Positions 12,590 to 24,419 of a stretch of 64,000 nt of DNA are shown piece by piece. The stretch lies in the NCBI GenBank assembly GCA_945910005.1, contig OX246741.1:296001-360000 (forward strand). The letters are read 5' to 3'. Made by a program: the position numbers and the translations under genes. This DNA is from Isoperla grammatica. Lineage: Eukaryota; Arthropoda; Insecta; Plecoptera; Perlodidae. Positions within the stretch are counted from its first letter, which is position 1; every line of letters begins with the position of its first letter. Below the pieces are notes generated by a model that saw nothing but the letters and a program-made list of their open reading frames with translations, ran no database searches and had not been told where the DNA came from.

Positions 12590-14075
12590 GTGGGAACAAA
12601 GGGCTCACCGACTGTCATCGGTAATGTCGTATTCCATAGCACGTCGAGATTGGGGCTACAGCCCCCACCGTTAGCACTGCCATCTGTACGTGTCTGCTAC
12701 AACTAACACCGTCAGCAATGATATCTATACGTGTATTGCGAGAACTAACCACCGCCGTCAGCACTGTACCACTGTACCTTTTAGATTACTTGGTTAAACG
12801 TGAAACGAACTTAGTTTCAAAGCTATAACATTACACCAGACATTTTTCCTGAGCACTTAACCGTCGTTAATAGTTTGTAGATAAGCTAAAGACACTGTGT
12901 GTGCCTAAGCTGCTAAAGCTATTGTATCAAGTACAGTCTAGACAAGAAGAAAGTAGCTTTCTGGAGGCGGGATATAGTATATCTTAAAACTGCATCCTTA
13001 CCAATTTGAGTCATTTCGAGTCCCAAATCGTTCAAATTTCTTTTACGCTCAAGGCACCGCGCTTACCCGTGTACCAGTCATCTATTCGAGAGGATATGAT
13101 ATGATATGATATGATGATATGATATGATATGATATGAACGGAGCTTTGGTTGCCCAATGCTTGTTTACTTGGAATTTCAAGCTTTACTTGCACATAGCCC
13201 TCAAACCTCTCCTGAGCTACAGCAAAGACGTTCCTATTTCATCCCCTGTATCATCCCTGCACATATTATTACGTCACATAAGGCTTAAGTACTTGAGTTC
13301 TTACCTTGTATTGCATTAAACGTTAAATCAAGATGTATCACGTACGATTTTCGTTCGGATTTCCTTTTGTTCATTTTCTTGAACGCTAAACCCTCGAAAC
13401 ACCACTAGAGGCGGTGAAAGTTACAGTACCGATATTTTCGATGAGTTCAGAATGAGGAATGTTTTGAAATAATCTAAGACAAGTTATCTGCGGCTGAAAC
13501 GATATTACTCATAGAAGGTCATAACTAGGACCTGTGTTTCTTGTCTTTATCAGATAAGATAATGATAATATTCTTATCGTGTTGGTCTAAGTCTAAGTGT
13601 TAAGAGCGCTACCATTATATCATTGAAATAATAGTAATAATAATAAATACATAAATTGTTGTGTTAGATACAAACGCGGACAAAACCGGTGCTTACATGT
13701 TATACGGACGAGTGTCAAGCACTTTATACAGAATATGTGCCGGCCGATTTGTTGTAGCCATCCTAGCATTCGTTATTTGTTTGGTTGGTAAACCTCCATC
13801 AGGATGGATATTCACTTGATTCTTTATTGTTCCGTTCACTTTCTTGCCAACATCCCGCAACAAAGGTGTTAATTTACGCGTTGCGCTACGATAAACTTAA
13901 CCGCGCAATAACTTACGTAATCGCAACCCTTGCCTAATAATAGCGAACACATTGGAATTGTATTCGAAGAATGTATTTATTTGTCTGGCAGGAATATTTG
14001 AATAAATATTTAATAGAAAAACAATCTCTTAGATGTGGAAATGTTTGAATTAAAACCAGGAATTTAAGACTTCTT
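12590..14075. other. Unannotated DNA with one short (ATATG)n tract
   Basis: A pentanucleotide tract of ATATG units occupies about 13095-13137. Near 12630-12775 a loosely repeated phrase (CACCGTTAGCACTG, CACCGTCAGCAATG, CGCCGTCAGCACTG) suggests an old degenerate tandem repeat. No gene recognised. Confidence 0.5.
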
Positions 14076-14110
14076 CTGACTGGGAATTGAACCCAGGTCT
14101 CACACTCAAG
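14076..14110 (-). other. tRNA T-arm-like fragment
   Basis: On the minus strand CTGGGTTCAATTCCCAG forms a perfect 5-bp T stem with a TTCAATT loop. No D or anticodon arm can be folded upstream, so this is probably a tRNA-derived repeat remnant. The T stem has the same sequence as that of the fragment at 6155-6190. Confidence 0.35.
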
Positions 14111-14992
14111 TTGAGAATAGTTTGTTGTTCATCTTTAAAATGACATTCAATACCAAAATTTGGAATGATGCGGAGCTAGGCATTCGAATTATCAACAGAT
14201 ATTTAAAAAACAGGATTCAAAATGTATTTATACGTTTGGATTGAATTAGGCAATTTAAGATATTATTGAAATCGTTTAATTCCACCAAAACGTCTTCAAA
14301 TTGTGCCTCATTGTTTTGAGAATTTCTGTCGTACATGTCCATATTTTACCCCGCATCATTCCAACCAAGATGATGGTATTGAAAGACATTTTAAGGGTAC
14401 GAACAAAAACCCTACATTCTCCCGCATTTCAAGTTAATTGTGAAGAACAGCCTTAATGTATTATTTAAAAGTAACATTATGTCCGTATATACCAGAAGGT
14501 ATCAATGGACTTTTCCTAACATTTTGCAACTCTGCAAAAACTTTGACATAGAATCAAAAGCGAAAGATGTACGCATTAAAAACCAAGCAAACGCCAATTA
14601 GCAATAGAACTTGGTGGGTTGATCTAAAAAGCCGAGTTTCTAAAGTAGACTCCTCATGTAAAAGCCAAGTCAACACTGAGTCATCACAGCTACCTGGTTG
14701 AGCAGAGAATTAATGTTTCATCCAAACGACACCACTCCAAGTTTTGTTATTTCAACCAAGGAATGTGAGGCTAACACGGCAAGGAAAGGTGCAACAAAGA
14801 AGCTCAGTATTACTGTGTTACACCGGGACTTGTGCGCAGACTTGAGGGGGTAACTTGGCTCGCTGCTGTTTCGAGAGGGAAACTTTTCGAGTAACGACGG
14901 TTATATGTGGCAACTTTTGCAGTTGTGGTCATGGTTACTTGAAACGGGCTCGGTCACTGTAGCGGCAGGGTGGGACGTGATACCTGCAGTGA

Positions 14993-15043
14993 CATACAAC
15001 ATACAACATACAACATACAACATACAACATACAACATACAACG
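14993..15043. repeat. (CATACAA)n 7-bp microsatellite
   Basis: About seven direct copies of a heptamer, ACATACA in phase, ending before CGGCGCAAGG. Confidence 0.9.
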
Positions 15044-15049
15044 GCGCAA

Positions 15050-18000
15050 GGAATTAGATTAATGGCATACAAAATGTCATAATCGACTTTTGTTTTAGAT
15101 TTGGGCAAAACTCTAATCACGATTAATGAAATTGAACCCATCCAATTAATTGGTATTTAATCCAGTTCAGCCGGCGAATGGTCGTGACTGGGTTCAACTT
15201 TTTAATATCCGAACTGACTCGAAGATATTGTTTCTCTAACAATTATCAATCACAATTTTGTGATAAATGGTGGATTTGCTCTGGTAGACCATACACAATA
15301 AAATTCTTAATTTGGAATAGTAAATAATTTGATTTAAAACAGTTAAGTTGTTAATTCTCCATTACAATACAAACATGTACGTTTAAATTAAAATAAGTAA
15401 TTATTTTTTCTTGCGTCTCTTCGTCCGTCACGTTGATATTGCTTCACTGCCTGATGAACAAACAACAAACAACAGTTCGTAGTTTCCAAGAGTTTAAACG
15501 TAAATATTGAGTGAAAAACTCGTGCACGCACGACGATTAGTCTTGAACATCGCCCTTTGCGTTGCATTGCACACCCACGCATTGTAAACCTCACTGATTT
15601 CCCGGGTGATACCATTCGTCCATTTTACTCGCGGTGGAAAATATGGCCACGAATAATTGTAACAACTAATTGGTTTTCGAAAACTAGGGTGGATTTAATT
15701 AAATCTAATCTAATAATGTCACAGGAATATGATAGCGGTTCTGTTCGAAAGCTTATAACGCCTTACCGACCACCGAGAGAATTCAGTCACATGTTCATAA
15801 AAAAAAACCCACACACACACACACATATTTAAATATTCTTACAGAGAGATGGAATGAAAACCCGCGTTCGCGTCAATTTCGGAGGATTTTGATAAATACA
15901 AATACCTCCACATGGACGCCAGCACGTGGCTGGAAGCCGGGGGGGAAATGATATTACTCACATGAGATATCCGTGTCACGTCTCCAAGTATCCGAATACG
16001 CCGCACAACACACAGTACAACAAACACGATGTTCGGCTCTGCACTTGTGATGCTGAACTAACCAGAGCCAGCAAACCACAATGAAATTTCGTTTTATTTC
16101 ATTTTCTCGTCTGATATAATACACGTACAATTCCTGTGAACTGACCCGTGCAAAACGGAAACAAGTGTACAGTACTAATCAAGAGAAGACTCGTTTCCCA
16201 CCAACGAAAGTGGCTTAATGAGAAGAGCAGCTTATTAACTGCACTGTGGAGTACAGGGAAGCAGAGATCCCAGCACCAGACCTATGACATGAGTGCGGGT
16301 CAAGAACCTAAACCGACAATAAGAACATAATGTAGCCTTAGCCTACACAACAAGAGGAGTGTGAGTGTAAATATTATTATAACAAACTGAGACTGTGATA
16401 TAAAAAAAAAAAAAAATTAAAATGGCTCGTTGGTCTATGTGTGGCTTGTTGGTCTATGTATGGCTTGTTGGTCTATATCTGCTTCTAATGTAGACTGTCC
16501 GGGATGCTTCGTTGTCGCGAGGCTGCTACTCGAAATAGAGGGGACTGAATTGTCAAAAGTGGTAAAATACATAATTGCGCAATATAAATAACATCAACAT
16601 AATCTAATTCTTTTGTTTCTGGACTTCTAGTAGTAGGCATTTTCAATCCAAATATCTCAAAATTTAATTCTACATTATCATGTTTCATAATTCTTACGAT
16701 CTATTATAATAAGAACGTATGCCCCGCCTCAAGATAAATCTTACAGGGGCATACAAATATTGAAATTGTATTATTTATGTATGTATGACTCACTTGAAAA
16801 ATAAACTTAACTCTAACTCTAACTCAGTCAGCGATATACTTTGTTATACATCTTACTAATATTAATAATATTTTAAATTTTCTAATCTATTGCTAGAATA
16901 TGATTCAATTATCAAGACATAATTACAAAGAACGTAGGCCTATTTATGTTAATTTTCACACTAAGCTTCCTAAAGCTGCAACGATTCGTAGATTGCCCGG
17001 CGGAACCTGATCAAATGTTGAACTGTCCCATAAGCTTCGTCATGTACTGAGGAGTTGAATGGGGGCCTAACCGGGGAGCTAAAATACAATCCTATGGTAA
17101 ACAAGCATATTTCAGCCAAGTTTCACCGGAGATTTCTACAATTTCAAAGAGAGTTCCCTGGAACATCCGGCCAGTCGAGTCGGTTCCCATGCGAAGCTAT
17201 CCCGCGGGATAAGAGATGAACGACTGAGGAAGAGAAGAGAGTCCTGTATGACACAGTTTCCGGTCGTTCGCATGGAGTCGACTGATCGAACTATCGAGTC
17301 GACTTCCTTTCCAATATAAACGCATCGTTGCGACTGAAGTTAACTAATTCGCCCCCTCCCCCCCCCCCCCCCCCCCCACCTTCCCCCACTGGACATTCAT
17401 AGACAGCAACGTGCTCGTCCGATTACTCGATCTGGATGTCTGGTACGTTGAGGGTTACATCGCAGTTTTATTGGAGGGGGTTGATTTTAGAAGGCATTGA
17501 GCGCCAAGTGCGACTGTGCGAGTTCGATGGGGTCTGGGGCAGACTTTTCGGTGAACGCGTTTCTTTCTTTTCTTTTTACATTTTTTCTACAACTACTGAT
17601 ATTTCATGACAATGTCTCTTATATGATTACAGGTGGTTGTCGTACACAACGAGACTGCGTGGGCAATATTTATAAAAGCTATATTAGCGTCGGCTTCATG
17701 TCGGGTAAACCAGCCCCCCTCCCCCACCTAGGCTATCTTTCGGGGATAACTTACTGTCCCTGCTTTTGATAAACAATCAATAATAATTGCCGTAGTTAAC
17801 TACGAGGATGATTAATGCTGCCTGATTACCCATTGTCCCTAACATGATAATAGGCATCAACAAACCACTGTGTGGACGCTCTTTATAAATACTTTATTTC
17901 GGGTTGGGGACGCCTCCCTGGTTACGCCCGGCTCAAGGAAATCTCACGCATGAAAACGAGACATTCATCCCTGAAATCAATTTCAATCCTTCTCGAAACG

Positions 18001-19150
18001 TCATCCACCTGTGTGGAACGCGCCCCTAAGTGTGGACATGACCATCTGTGACGTCACGCGAAGACCGTACCCCAGCAGCGGGGGTTAGCTCGAGCCCCTG
18101 CTTTTGATTAACAATCAACAATAATTGCAATGGTTAATTATGGGGATAATTAATCTACACAAGCTGCCGCCTGACTTAACATCAAATTCAGCCATGGCGG
18201 CCAGAATGTTGCCCCCCCCCCTCAACCGCGATCATAAGGGAATTTCCGGGAGCACATTGTCAAATTTCTGCGGGAGAACGAAGGCCTTTGGTTAACGGGA
18301 GAGTCACAAAGCGAAGGTTTCCATCAAAGTTGGGTTCCACTGGAGGTTTTCGAGAACACTTGTTTGGGATTCTGATGAAAGCCGCCCTCTTTGTCGGGGT
18401 GAAATAAGATGCGGTTGTTCGTGTTGGGCTTGGGGAGACTTTCTGATAACAGCTGGGGACCATAACGACACTTAGACTTCTTTGTGGGACTTTCTTCGCG
18501 ATAAGTACATTAATGTTGATGCTTTCTGCATTCGAGGACTAGGCAGTTAATCTTGTTACTAACTCCAGTTTGCTTGTTTTAGTTTCGACTCATAGTGTTA
18601 TAAACATAACTAGCAGAAACGAAAAGGTTACTAGTGGCTTGGGCGGGGTGATCCATCTAAGCTACGATCGCACTGAATCACAAAAACCATAGACAAATGT
18701 TTTTGTTTTTTTACTGTCCAGTCCAACATAAACAAAAGTCAATAAATACTTGACACGTACGTTCATGTGATACCTCACCCTGAGTTGCTGTAGGATGGAC
18801 GGTGAAATATTTAGATGAAAATAGCCGAGAAAAGGCCTAGTGAAATATTTAAACCCCATCCGTGCGAGACCAACCTACCCTAAAGCGCTCACCCTTATAA
18901 CACAGCGTGTTCAGGTACCTTTGCTTTTCCGTCAGGAGAGAAACTACTCATTGCACATTGGGAGAGAAACCACAGGACGGGTTGGGAATGCATCAACTTA
19001 ACCCGGTAAAGAAGAACCCTACATTCATTCGTACATTTTATTTGATTGTGAAAACATTTTTATTCATTATCTGCCCGCTTATTTATTATAACTCATCTTT
19101 GTCGATGCCCTGCGCCGGTCAAGAATGTGTAGTTCAGGTCGGTTATACTG
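15050..19150. other. Unannotated AT-rich DNA with small repeats
   Basis: No gene recognised. Contents: a short (CA)n at 15811-15825; three imperfect copies of a phrase TGGCTTGTTGGTCTATGT at about 16421-16480; a C tract at 17352-17377 with one T; and a dispersed direct duplication, 17757-17840 and 18097-18170, sharing CCTGCTTTTGAT and AATAATTGC followed by GGTTAA or AGTTAA wording. Open frames are at most 95 codons and unrecognised. Confidence 0.5.
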
Positions 19151-19406
19151 CAGGGCCTGGATTCACAAAGATGCGTAACTCTAAGTTGTCCTAAGTAAGG
19201 CAAATCCTAGCTAGATAAATCAAGATAAATCGTGTCTAGGTATTAATACACATTCACAAATCAAATATTATTAGTTAAATTGTTCATATTTTACTATATT
19301 CTATCTTTATAACATTGCAGGACGACATATTGGTGATTTATATCACTAGGATTTGCCTAAACTAGGACGTCTTAGCACTTAGGCACCTTTGTGAATCTGG
19401 GCCCTG
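19151..19406. mobile_element. MITE-like palindromic element, 256 bp
   Basis: The ends form terminal inverted repeats of about 55-60 bp with several mismatches: CAGGGCCTGGATTCACAAAG at the left and, read on the opposite strand, CAGGGCCCAGATTCACAAAG at the right. The similarity continues inwards to AGGCAAATCCTAG on both sides. The interior is AT-rich with no open frame. I see no clear target-site duplication, so the superfamily is undecided. Confidence 0.75.
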
Positions 19407-20660
19407 GTCTATAGATTAGCACCAACAGTATTGATATGATAAGGGTTGTCTACAACAACGCGTTTCGGTTGCTGCCTGGCCTTCCTCGCCAATGAAATGC
19501 GCTGGGGATGTTCGTTATGCAGAGTACACCAATTTAGACCACTATTGCGACACGACACCGTATGCCTAATTTACGGGAGACACACTTGTGGATTTCTTGA
19601 ACGAACAAAATACCTCAAAATAAAATTATGTCTTTAGGTTGCATTTAATTCTCTATAATGGGCACCCCAGCGATTAACCAAGCATTCGTGGAAACTGCAA
19701 AAAAAATTATTTTCTGATTTTTAGTGCATTGTAAAACGGAATAAAATCATGAATCTTAAACATTTCTTTTTTAAATAGTAAATTTAACTTTTTAATACAT
19801 TTGAGAACAAGTACTTCAAAAGAATTACTCAATTTTTAAACAAATTTGTATTTTGTTGTAACACTAAACAGTTTTCACAAAATTTTCTTTCAAACCATTT
19901 TGAAGCAATTAGTCGTTAGAAATAATTAGTCTTTGCGCGGGTTGGCCGAGAGACTCAATGAGAATATATCATTTAACGAAAACCTCTTTTCTAAACCGTC
20001 CCTTTATCCATTGAGTAAAAGTTAATATCACCACCCACAGCTCACCTTTCCTTCAGTGCGAAGCGCTTTTCAACGTCGTTACCATATCAAGATCTGCATA
20101 ACCATTATTAGCAACGTTCTTAATTAAAATGTTTAATTATTCAGGTAGTTAATTAGGTAGCGGTTTTATGCGACCGCCCCGGGATATTCTTACTTTCTAC
20201 GAGCGCATCTGTCATAGCCTCGCCCGCGATAAGAAGTTATGTGCTTAGCTTTGCTTCACTTCAGGCTGCCATTTCGGTTCACGTAATCGGTGTTCAGTTC
20301 GTTTATACTTGCGGAAACGAGCTGGAGTAAATATTTACAAAAATCAGCGTTGACTTTCAAATAAGCGAACATAACTCCAGCCCGCTCTCCTCGCCCCACC
20401 ACTTACATTATGCAAGAAACAAATTGAATAATTGAATGTATGACTTACGAATATCTGAAGATCAATCCATTTATTCGATCCTCCAATGAGCATAATAAAA
20501 TTCGCCTGCTTACCTGAAAACACAGAAAATATACTGAATTAGACAAATGGACATTTTAATTTGCCGTAATAATATGTACGGAACAAAGTAAGTGACAAAT
20601 TGGACAAACGAGAGCACAAAAACATATACACAATACGTTTAAGACATAATCAGTAATCAC
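19407..20660. other. AT-rich DNA without recognised gene
   Basis: No recognised gene or element; only frames of about 60 codons. Confidence 0.4.
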
Positions 20661-20679
20661 GCATGCGCGTAGATGCGTA

Positions 20680-21541
20680 GGCAACTTGCCTGACCGCGGT
20701 GTGCGGCGGGCAAGCCTAGCAAACACTGCAGGCGCAGTTTGTTGTAGATAGGCAACTTGCCTGACCGCGGTGTGCGGCGGGCAAGCCTAGCAAACACTGC
20801 AGGCGCAGTTTGTTGTAGATAGGCAACTTGCCTGACCGCGGTGTGCGGCGGGCTAGCCTAGCAAACACTGCAGGCGCAGTTTGTTGTTGCCCCCGCGGCG
20901 CATGCGCGTAGATAGGCAACTTGCCTGACCGCGGTGTGCGGCGGGCTAGCCTAGCAAACACTGCATGCGCAGTTTGTTGTTGTCCCCGCGGCGCATGCGC
21001 GTAGATAGGCAACTTGCCTGACCGCGGTGTGCGGCGGGCTAGCCTAGCAAACACTGCAGGCGCAGTTTGTTGTTGTCCCCGCGGCGCATGCGCGTAGATA
21101 GGCAACTTGCCTGACCGCGGTGTGCGGCGGGCTAGCCTAGCAAACACTGCAGGCGCAGTTTGTTGTAGATAGGCAACTTGCCTGACCGCGGTGTGCGGCG
21201 GGCTAGCCTAGCAAACACTGCAGGCGCAGTTTGTTGTTGCCCCCGCGGCGCATGCGCGTAGATAGGCAACTTGCCTGACCGCGGTGTGCGGCGGGCTAGC
21301 CTAGCAAACACTGCAGGCGCAGTTTGTTGTAGATAGGCAACTTGCCTGACCGCGGTGTGCGGCGGGCCAGCCTAGCAAACACTGCAGGCGCAGTTTGTTG
21401 TAGATAGGCAACTTGCCTGACCGCGGTGTGCGGCGGGCTGGCCTAGCAAACACTGCAGGCGCAGTTTGTTGTAGATAGGCAACTTGCCTGACCGCGGTGT
21501 GCGGCGGGCTAGCCTAGCAAACACTGCAGGCGCAGTTTGTT
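20680..21541. repeat. GC-rich 71/93-bp minisatellite, 11 units
   Basis: Units start GGCAACTTGCCTGACCGCGG at 20680, 20751, 20822, 20915, 21008, 21101, 21172, 21265, 21336, 21407 and 21478. Intervals are exactly 71 bp, or 93 bp when a 22-bp block ending in GCGGCGCATGCGCG is included. The long block follows units 3, 4, 5 and 7. Each unit contains the odd palindrome GGCAA-C-TTGCC, and the long form adds GCGCATGCGC, which matches the core of the known NRF-1 binding consensus. The 143-codon minus-strand open frame follows from repeat structure and is not supported as a gene. Confidence 0.95.
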
Positions 21542-23030
21542 GTGGGCGTTGTGACGTGACGTAGACTTATAGGTGGTAATAAGATAATTGGCTGGTTCGT
21601 CTTCAACGTGAGCTCAACGTGGCGTTAGAACGTATCTCTTAGTAGAGTACATCTGCGCTTGCCGTGAGTCAACACACACTACTAGGGGGTTGTTTATAGA
21701 ATCGATAGCGATGTTTCGGTCCCCTGTTCTGCTGAGCGACGCTGTTTTCTACAAGTTATGATTTACAAACATCTGCATCCCTCGTGTACTTGCAAATATT
21801 TCACAGTGGGTAAACGTAGTACGAGCTATAAATATTGCTACTCAACGCTCCCTACAAACACAGGGCAACCTACCGTAGGACAAACGGATCCAGCAAAGAC
21901 TATGCGTATGTAATGTATGTATTGTAAGTATGTGTGTTGTAGCATGATGGACTTCCACGCATCGATGTCGAGACGCAATACAATAAATGTAATAACTAAC
22001 ATCAAAATTTGCAACGTATATATTGACTCACCCTGAAAGTTGGTGATGATACTAAAATAATTTTTTTCATCCAGTAACTTAAAAGTTAACAAGTGCTGCT
22101 TATTTGACTAACTTTCCGAATTAAAACATACATTTTTGTGGTAGGTTATAACTACTGTACACAACTTTATTTTGAATTATTGACCATCGGTCGAAAACCT
22201 AGTCTAAGAGTATTAAAAATGTACTTTTAGGGGTGAAACTAAAAGTAAATTATCGATTGTGATAATATGATGAAAGTCTGTACACTTTAATACAATACCT
22301 ACAAATTTAACTAACGAAATTCATTAAACACGAACGTACTTTCAGTGTTTTCTATCGAAAGTGAACTTGGGGGGGGGGGGGGGGGAGGTCCTTTAATGCC
22401 TGTCGCAAGCACATTGTAAAGTAAATTTGCCGTTGTTGTATAATAGCGAACGTTCAACAGTTTATAACAGGCAGGCACGTTGATAAGTTTCAGCAACTCA
22501 AAGGGTGCACGATTATCAAACCACCATTGATGTCAAAACAACGAGGTCATAATTATAGAGAACGTCAGAGCTTCATAGCGTTACAGTTGTTGTGTGCCTG
22601 ATGTGCCTGATCTGAATAGAACGCTGGGCTCACTACACTGAGGATATACCGAACGCTATGGGTGACCGCAAGGCGGTGACAGAAACATAACGTGGAATAA
22701 ACTAGCCGTAACTTCCCTCGTAATAAACACACCAACACGATACATCTCTCTAGGAGAGAAATGATGAAGGTTGATGTATAAATGACTGTTGACTTAAAGA
22801 AAACAGTACAATAGCTTTAGTTAAATGATATCAAAGAAAGTAAAGTGGAATTAAATTTATCAGGTGAAATTTCAAATTAAAATAATTCATTGGAAAGTTT
22901 TTAAGGCTCTGAAATTTAAATTGTAAACTAGGATTAGATGACAACGAACCTTTAATGAATATTTTCAAAATCAATGTTTCGATGGAACAAAGAGGTTAAT
23001 TGTTAGTTGGCTTAAACTCAATGTTACGAG
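21542..23030. other. Unannotated DNA
   Basis: No gene recognised. A G17 homopolymer lies at 22369-22385. Short frames of up to 84 codons are unrecognised. Confidence 0.4.
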
Positions 23031-23410
23031 ACGACTGTTCGGATATTATCATGCAACATTGAGACCTGAATCCGACGCGAAGACTGTACTGTTGGGATAT
23101 TATCATGCAACATTGAGACCTGAATCCGACGCGAAGACTGTACTGTTGAGATATTATCATGCAGCATTGAGACCTGAATCCGACGCGAAGACTGTACTGT
23201 TGGGATATTATCATACGCGAAGACTGTACTGTTGGGATATTATCATGCAATATTGAGACCTGAATCCGACGCGAAGACTGTACTGTTGGGATATTATCAT
23301 GCAGCATTGAGACCTGAATCCGACGCGAAGACTGTACTGTTGGGATATTATCATACGCGAAGACTGTACTGTTGGGATATTATCATGCAATATTGAGACC
23401 TGAATCCGAT
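23031..23410. repeat. 54-bp minisatellite with truncated units
   Basis: Units of about 54 bp contain TTGAGACCTGAATCCGACGC and ACTGTACTGTTGGGATATTA. Two shorter 32-bp units, starting ACGCGAAGACTG, occur at about 23214 and 23354, and the block full-full-short is itself repeated, a higher-order pattern. The edges are AT-rich unique DNA. Confidence 0.9.
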
Positions 23411-24388
23411 CAGTGGATAGAGCGTTGCATTACATCGCTCAGTTCTTTGTCGTTTGTGTTTATTTGTTGCTGGGAGAAAGTTAACAGTGTAACTTATTTT
23501 TGCTCCTCGCATATATCTATTTTTACACTCAAATCTGACAATAAATATAGTTTTATGTTAACGAAATCTGTCAGTCTAATTTTATGCAAACACATTTTTA
23601 TACTCTGTAAAACTCGATATTTCAACCCGAGTAGTAATTGAAAACATTCATGCTCGACCAACAGGGACGCCATAAAACACAGAATAGCTAAGAGCAGAAT
23701 GGAAACGTCAAAAGTATTAATTAAATCACAACAAAAGTCGGGAGTGAGTAAATATGCAAACTGATTTTTCATTTTCAAATAGTTTCAAACGTTATTCGTT
23801 CAAAGAACAATGTTTGATGTAGCACAAAAACGTTTGATTACTTTAAAAGTTAGACACGTCGAAAAGGTCAAATTGCGGACGGTTGATAAAATGTTTGTAA
23901 TATGGGCTGTAATGGCGGCAACCTACTCGGATACGGCGTCGTTATGTCGATAAGGAGGAATTGTCGCCCGGCGTCCCTTCATTGTCATTTATTTACACAC
24001 TTGACGTCGGAGGGGCTTCTATCGATCACAGCCTCCCGCGTGCATGGGGTACACCGTACACACTCTCAAACCGACAAACAAACAGTGGCGGTTACAAGTT
24101 AGTAGAGAACCTCTGACAATGTGGTGTCATATATTATGTATACCTTGTTGACGCCGACGATGAGTTAGTTGGAGCCAATCAGCGGCTGGCTTTCCGAATA
24201 CTGACACTTGGTTGACCAACCCTGTCTCATCTATGACGTCAGCATCCACAAGGTTGCTGTGGAACGATTCTTTTTATTTGACTACTGAAATAATTGACTA
24301 TAGACGACTGTGGGAACCTGTCGTTGATATATCAATGTTAAACTATTTCTTGTTTAACTCAAAAAAAATTTCAATTGTGAATTGGTAT

Positions 24389-24392
<4 letters not shown>
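23411..24392. other. Unannotated DNA
   Basis: No recognised gene. Short overlapping frames on both strands; a (TA)n run begins at about 24393 and marks the edge of the Penelope-like block. Confidence 0.4.

Positions 24393-24418
<26 letters not shown>
24393..24418. repeat. (TA)n tract bounding the Penelope-like block
   Basis: An AT dinucleotide run immediately outside the terminal GTAGTAGTAGG of the retroelement tail. The same arrangement recurs at about 27465-27493 and 27777-27827. Confidence 0.9.

Positions 24419-24419
<1 letters not shown>

Noticed and set aside
20680..21541. CRISPR-like array
   Set aside because: Repeats are contiguous with no unique spacers, and the setting is an animal genome.
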